Source: Aselliscus stoliczkanus (taxonomy: Eukaryota > Chordata > Mammalia > Chiroptera > Hipposideridae). From it: a DNA stretch of 64,000 nt. A program made the translations under genes and the position numbers. Shown here one piece after another: positions 61,710 through 64,000 of the stretch. Positions within the stretch are counted from its first letter, which is position 1. Every line of letters begins with the position of its first letter. The notes under the pieces were generated by a model. It had not been told where the DNA came from. It ran no database searches and saw only the letters and a list, made by a program, of their open reading frames with translations. The stretch covers positions 139,984,421-140,048,420 of the forward strand of contig CM066733.1 in the NCBI GenBank assembly GCA_033961575.1, in the 5' to 3' direction.

Positions 61710-62170
61710 TTCTGTGTTAACTTGTCAAACATTGTTCTAGATGCTTTTGTAGAAGAGTGTTTTAAAGACTTCGCATTTAAGTTAGTAAACTTGTAGTAAA
61801 TCAGATGAGTCTTCTCAATATTGTGGGTGGGCTTCCTCCAATCAGTTGACGGCCTTAAAGGAAGGCGTTAAAAAAAGACTCACTTTCTGCGAAGAAGATG
61901 GCAATCTATTAGCAGAACAAATTAGGGGTACTTGAACTGACAGCTCTTCCCCGGGTCTGCAGCCTGACAGCGTACCGTGCCGATTTTGGACTTGCCAAGC
62001 CTCCACAATCATGTGAGCTAGTTACTTAAAATTAATATCTCGCCCCCACCCACATCCTGTTAGTTGTTTCTTCCTTCCTTCCTTCCTTCCTTCCTTCCTT
62101 CCTTCCTTCCTTCCTTCCTTCCTTCCTTCCTTCCTTCCTTCCTTCCTCTGGAGAACCCTAATACAAATGT
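61710..62170 (+). repeat. Ancient interspersed repeat (LTR-like, class unsure) carrying a microsatellite
   Basis: The familiar mammalian repeat order 'ttaacttgtcaaacattgtt', 'gtgggtgggcttcctccaat', 'cagttgacggcctt', 'cttgccaagcctccacaatc', 'gtgagctagttactta' and 'ctctggagaaccctaataca' is clear. I do not recall its family name with confidence. The microsatellite at 62069 sits just before the last part. Confidence 0.6.
62069..62147. repeat. (TTCC)n microsatellite
   Basis: About 19 uninterrupted TTCC units. The poly-(Phe/Leu/Pro/Ser) frame seen through it is an artefact of the repeat. Confidence 0.98.
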
Positions 62171-62571
62171 GAAAAACTTGTTACCAGATTTTGTTCTTCT
62201 GCTCTGTTTTTTTTTGACATTGGCCACCATTTTTTTTTCTGAGGCATTTGTTTTCTTACATGTTAGTAACCTTGATTAAACTACTCTCATGCCCACAAGA
62301 CCCAAGGGACAGGAATTCTCCTTTTTATTATGGCACAAATGTAATTGATTTGACTTTTGAGGATAATTTTCCAGGAGGTATCTCTTGTCACTGCTGTGTA
62401 TCATTTTTTTAAATACTGAAAGTCTACAGCAGTGGAAGTAACCAGATTTTGCCTACAGAGAAGGATTTGTGATTTTTAATAATTAGTCATGATATGCAAT
62501 AATGTAATTATAGACTCTAGTCCTAGAAGACGTCTCACAAAGTCATATTATCTTACAAAGAAAGATAACAG

Positions 62572-62632
<61 letters not shown>
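62572..62632. repeat. (TA)n plus poly(T) tract
   Basis: About 23 TA units run into a T run that is the tail of the reverse SINE next to it. It can melt or form a cruciform easily. Confidence 0.95.
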
Positions 62633-62765
62633 GACTGAGCCATCCTGCCACCTGTTGGCAGCTCAGCAGCAGCTCAGCTTGGGCTGGGCATCGAACTGCT
62701 GTTGCTCATAGTTCAGCTTGCACTCTTGAGCGAGCTCTTAACCAATTGAGCCACTCGACCTGCCC
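62618..62765 (-). mobile_element. tRNA-derived SINE of the 'ggcagctca' type, reverse
   Basis: Poly(T), 'gactgagccatcctgccacc', 'gttggcagctcagcagcagc' and 'ccactcgacctgccc'. The same type lies at 20016 and 47283. The left flank is a TA repeat, so no clear target duplication can be seen. Confidence 0.88.
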
Positions 62766-63649
62766 ATAGGACAGTATATTCTTTAATTTTATTTTGTTTT
62801 CTTAAACAGTGTTCAAGGAGAATGATTTTACAGCTCTGTTTGGTAGCCTGTCCTGTTCTAATGTTTAATAATTTTTACCCTCAAACAGATTTTTTTTTTC
62901 AGAATCCATGTGATCTTGTAATTAAAGTCATTTTTATTTTTTATTTACAGATAGATCCCTTTTTCTTTTGTAAGTAATAAGCCCGAATGTCTAAGATATT
63001 GCAGTTCTGTGGAACATGAAGGTGAAAAGCTCTATTGCATTGCATGCCAACCCCCAACACTCAGAAAGATTAACAGTGGTCTGCTGGAATTCTAAACCTT
63101 ATTCAATCCCAATGAGATTGAATCAAGCAAATGTTTAAGAAAATTTCTACAGTCTTGTAATAAAATGAAATGCAGAATTATAGGATAGAGGAAACTCACT
63201 ATTCTTGCTAATTTCAATTGAAGAGAGTCCACAGAAAATAGGGAAATTTTGAGAAAATTTTAACTTTCTCTGTTTTGGCCTTACTGAGACAAAATGAAGC
63301 CAAATGCTGCCTTTTCAATAGAGCCTCATCCTCAGCCTTTTCCTTCACTCCAAGGAGGGCAACAGTATTGTGTTTTTAAGGTCATATTTTGTATTTCCTC
63401 ATCCCCTAGGGATGATAGAAAAACTGGCAGACACACACACATACACACACACATATTTTTGAAGAAGGGAGAAGAATTTGAGGATGATTTTGTTACCGGC
63501 ATGGTCCTAGAGATGACTCTTGCAAGGTCTTTCTGTTTCATAACAAAGCAGGGCAGTTAGCCTGGATTATTTGCAGAGAAATGCGATAAAAATGGTTTTG
63601 AAAAGTTAATATTAGTAAGCAGCCCTACTCTGTAAGGGTGTCTGTGTTG

Positions 63650-63850
63650 ATACACACCAGGGTGGTAAATGCATTCCTTCATTTATTTGTTCATCCATTC
63701 CCAGATCCATCGCAAAGGATCCTTGGAGTACCCAATAAGGGGCAAGTACTCTTCTAGGGCTGGGGATACTGCAGTGGGCAAGTTCCACCACAAAGGCCCA
63801 GCCATCCTGGTGCTCACATTCTAGCTGGGGAGGGGGACAAGTGCTGTTAA
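63650..63850 (-). repeat. Probable L2-type repeat fragment
   Basis: The order 'ccttcatttatttgttcatc', 'caagtactcttctagggctg', 'gggatactgcagtgggcaag' and 'gtgctcacattctagctggg' resembles the antisense L2 3' region seen at 8110. It is diverged. Confidence 0.6.
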
Positions 63851-64000
63851 GGGGGCATGGTGAGGGGGTGGGGTAAGCTCCTTTCCTGAGTCCTGGGAGG
63901 ACAGGCCTTTGTACTTTTGCACAGTTCACGATTGAGCAGCTCTGGTTACCCTCAACTGTTAGTTTGGAAAAGTAACAAAAGCTGCTTTTGAGGATATTTT

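Larger units (their letters stand above)
1..64000 (+). other. UTRN: Utrophin gene, internal part (late rod-domain exons)
   Basis: Utrophin is the autosomal homologue of dystrophin. It is a large cytoskeletal protein that links F-actin to the dystroglycan complex at the membrane, especially at neuromuscular junctions. Neither gene end lies in the window. Eight exons on the + strand splice into one continuous frame of 415 codons. Their translations match the late rod of utrophin rather than dystrophin, for example [15 protein letters not shown] in the second exon and [14 protein letters not shown] in the sixth. Exon sizes are 136, 150, 76, 215, 118, 206, 155 and 190. The 118, 155 and 190 sizes equal dystrophin exons 52, 54 and 55, which anchors the homology numbering. 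No frameshift or stop is seen in any exon, so the gene looks intact here. Confidence 0.96.
36058..64000 (+). other. UTRN: UTRN giant intron (dystrophin intron 55 equivalent), continues past the window
   Basis: At least 27.9 kb with no exon matching DIQAEIDAHND, the sequence I expect at the next exon. Contents: SINEs at 37534, 47283, 51335 and 62618; L2 reverse near 39300; reverse L1 ends near 40195, 52975 and 58205; an L1 end at 49310; a Tigger copy at 46608; an old repeat at 61710; microsatellites; and a candidate alternative first exon near 41.9 kb. I could name nothing in 36060-37530, 38000-39290, 42350-46600, 47430-49300, 53200-58200, 58480-61700 and 62770-63640 beyond AT-rich unique sequence, apart from the items listed separately. 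Confidence 0.85.

Noticed and set aside
62064..62279. Frame with repeated Phe-Leu-Pro-Ser
   Set aside because: It is the translation of the (TTCC)n microsatellite.
36058..64000. The exon-56 equivalent (expected to start DIQAEIDAHND)
   Set aside because: I looked for it by reading and did not find it, so it probably lies beyond the window.
1..64000. CRISPR arrays, operons, bacterial promoters or other prokaryotic systems
   Set aside because: Long introns, SINEs, LINEs and GT-AG splicing show a mammalian genome; no regularly spaced direct repeats occur.

Overview
The window is a piece of a mammalian nuclear genome. It holds one gene, utrophin (UTRN), on the + strand. Eight internal coding exons (1,246 coding bases, 415 complete codons) lie at 4718-4853, 6218-6367, 9368-9443, 11546-11760, 13849-13966, 18433-18638, 20412-20566 and 35868-36057. 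They join in one open frame with matching splice phases and encode late spectrin-like repeats of the rod, with a hinge-like linker in the third exon and the start of the fourth. I recognised them by reading the translations against what I remember of utrophin. Exon sizes 118, 155 and 190 equal those of dystrophin exons 52, 54 and 55, so the last exon here is the exon-55 equivalent. The exon-56 equivalent was not found, so everything from 36058 to the window end is intron 55 by homology.

Organism: the interspersed repeats point to a laurasiatherian mammal, most likely a bat of rhinolophoid type. At least 14 tRNA-derived SINEs share 'ggccggccgagtgg'-like heads and 'ccaataaaatctt' tails, and L1 3' ends finish in 'tgtcaccccaataaa'. 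Colugo, which also has dimeric and trimeric tRNA SINEs, is the main alternative. Species is not determined.

Layout: 1-4717 is the end of an intron with a Tigger DNA-transposon remnant, L2, MIR and two SINEs. 4718-20566 is the exon-rich part, with introns of 1.4-4.5 kb holding L2 and L1 fragments and one HAL1-like LINE. 20567-35867 is a 15.3 kb intron with LTR, L1, MIR and several SINEs. 36058-64000 is a first-intron-like giant intron, SINE-poor after 38 kb.

The most interesting candidate lies in that last intron. At about 41.6-42.06 kb there is a repeat-free patch with a Kozak-type ATG, an open frame and a splice donor in exactly the phase needed to join the exon-56 equivalent. In dystrophin the Dp116 first exon, and in utrophin the G-utrophin (Up113) start, lie in the corresponding intron, so this is a good candidate for the alternative G-utrophin first exon. 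The main splicing oddity is a GC-AG donor on the exon-55 equivalent. Nearly all other long open frames are chance frames or repeat-derived.
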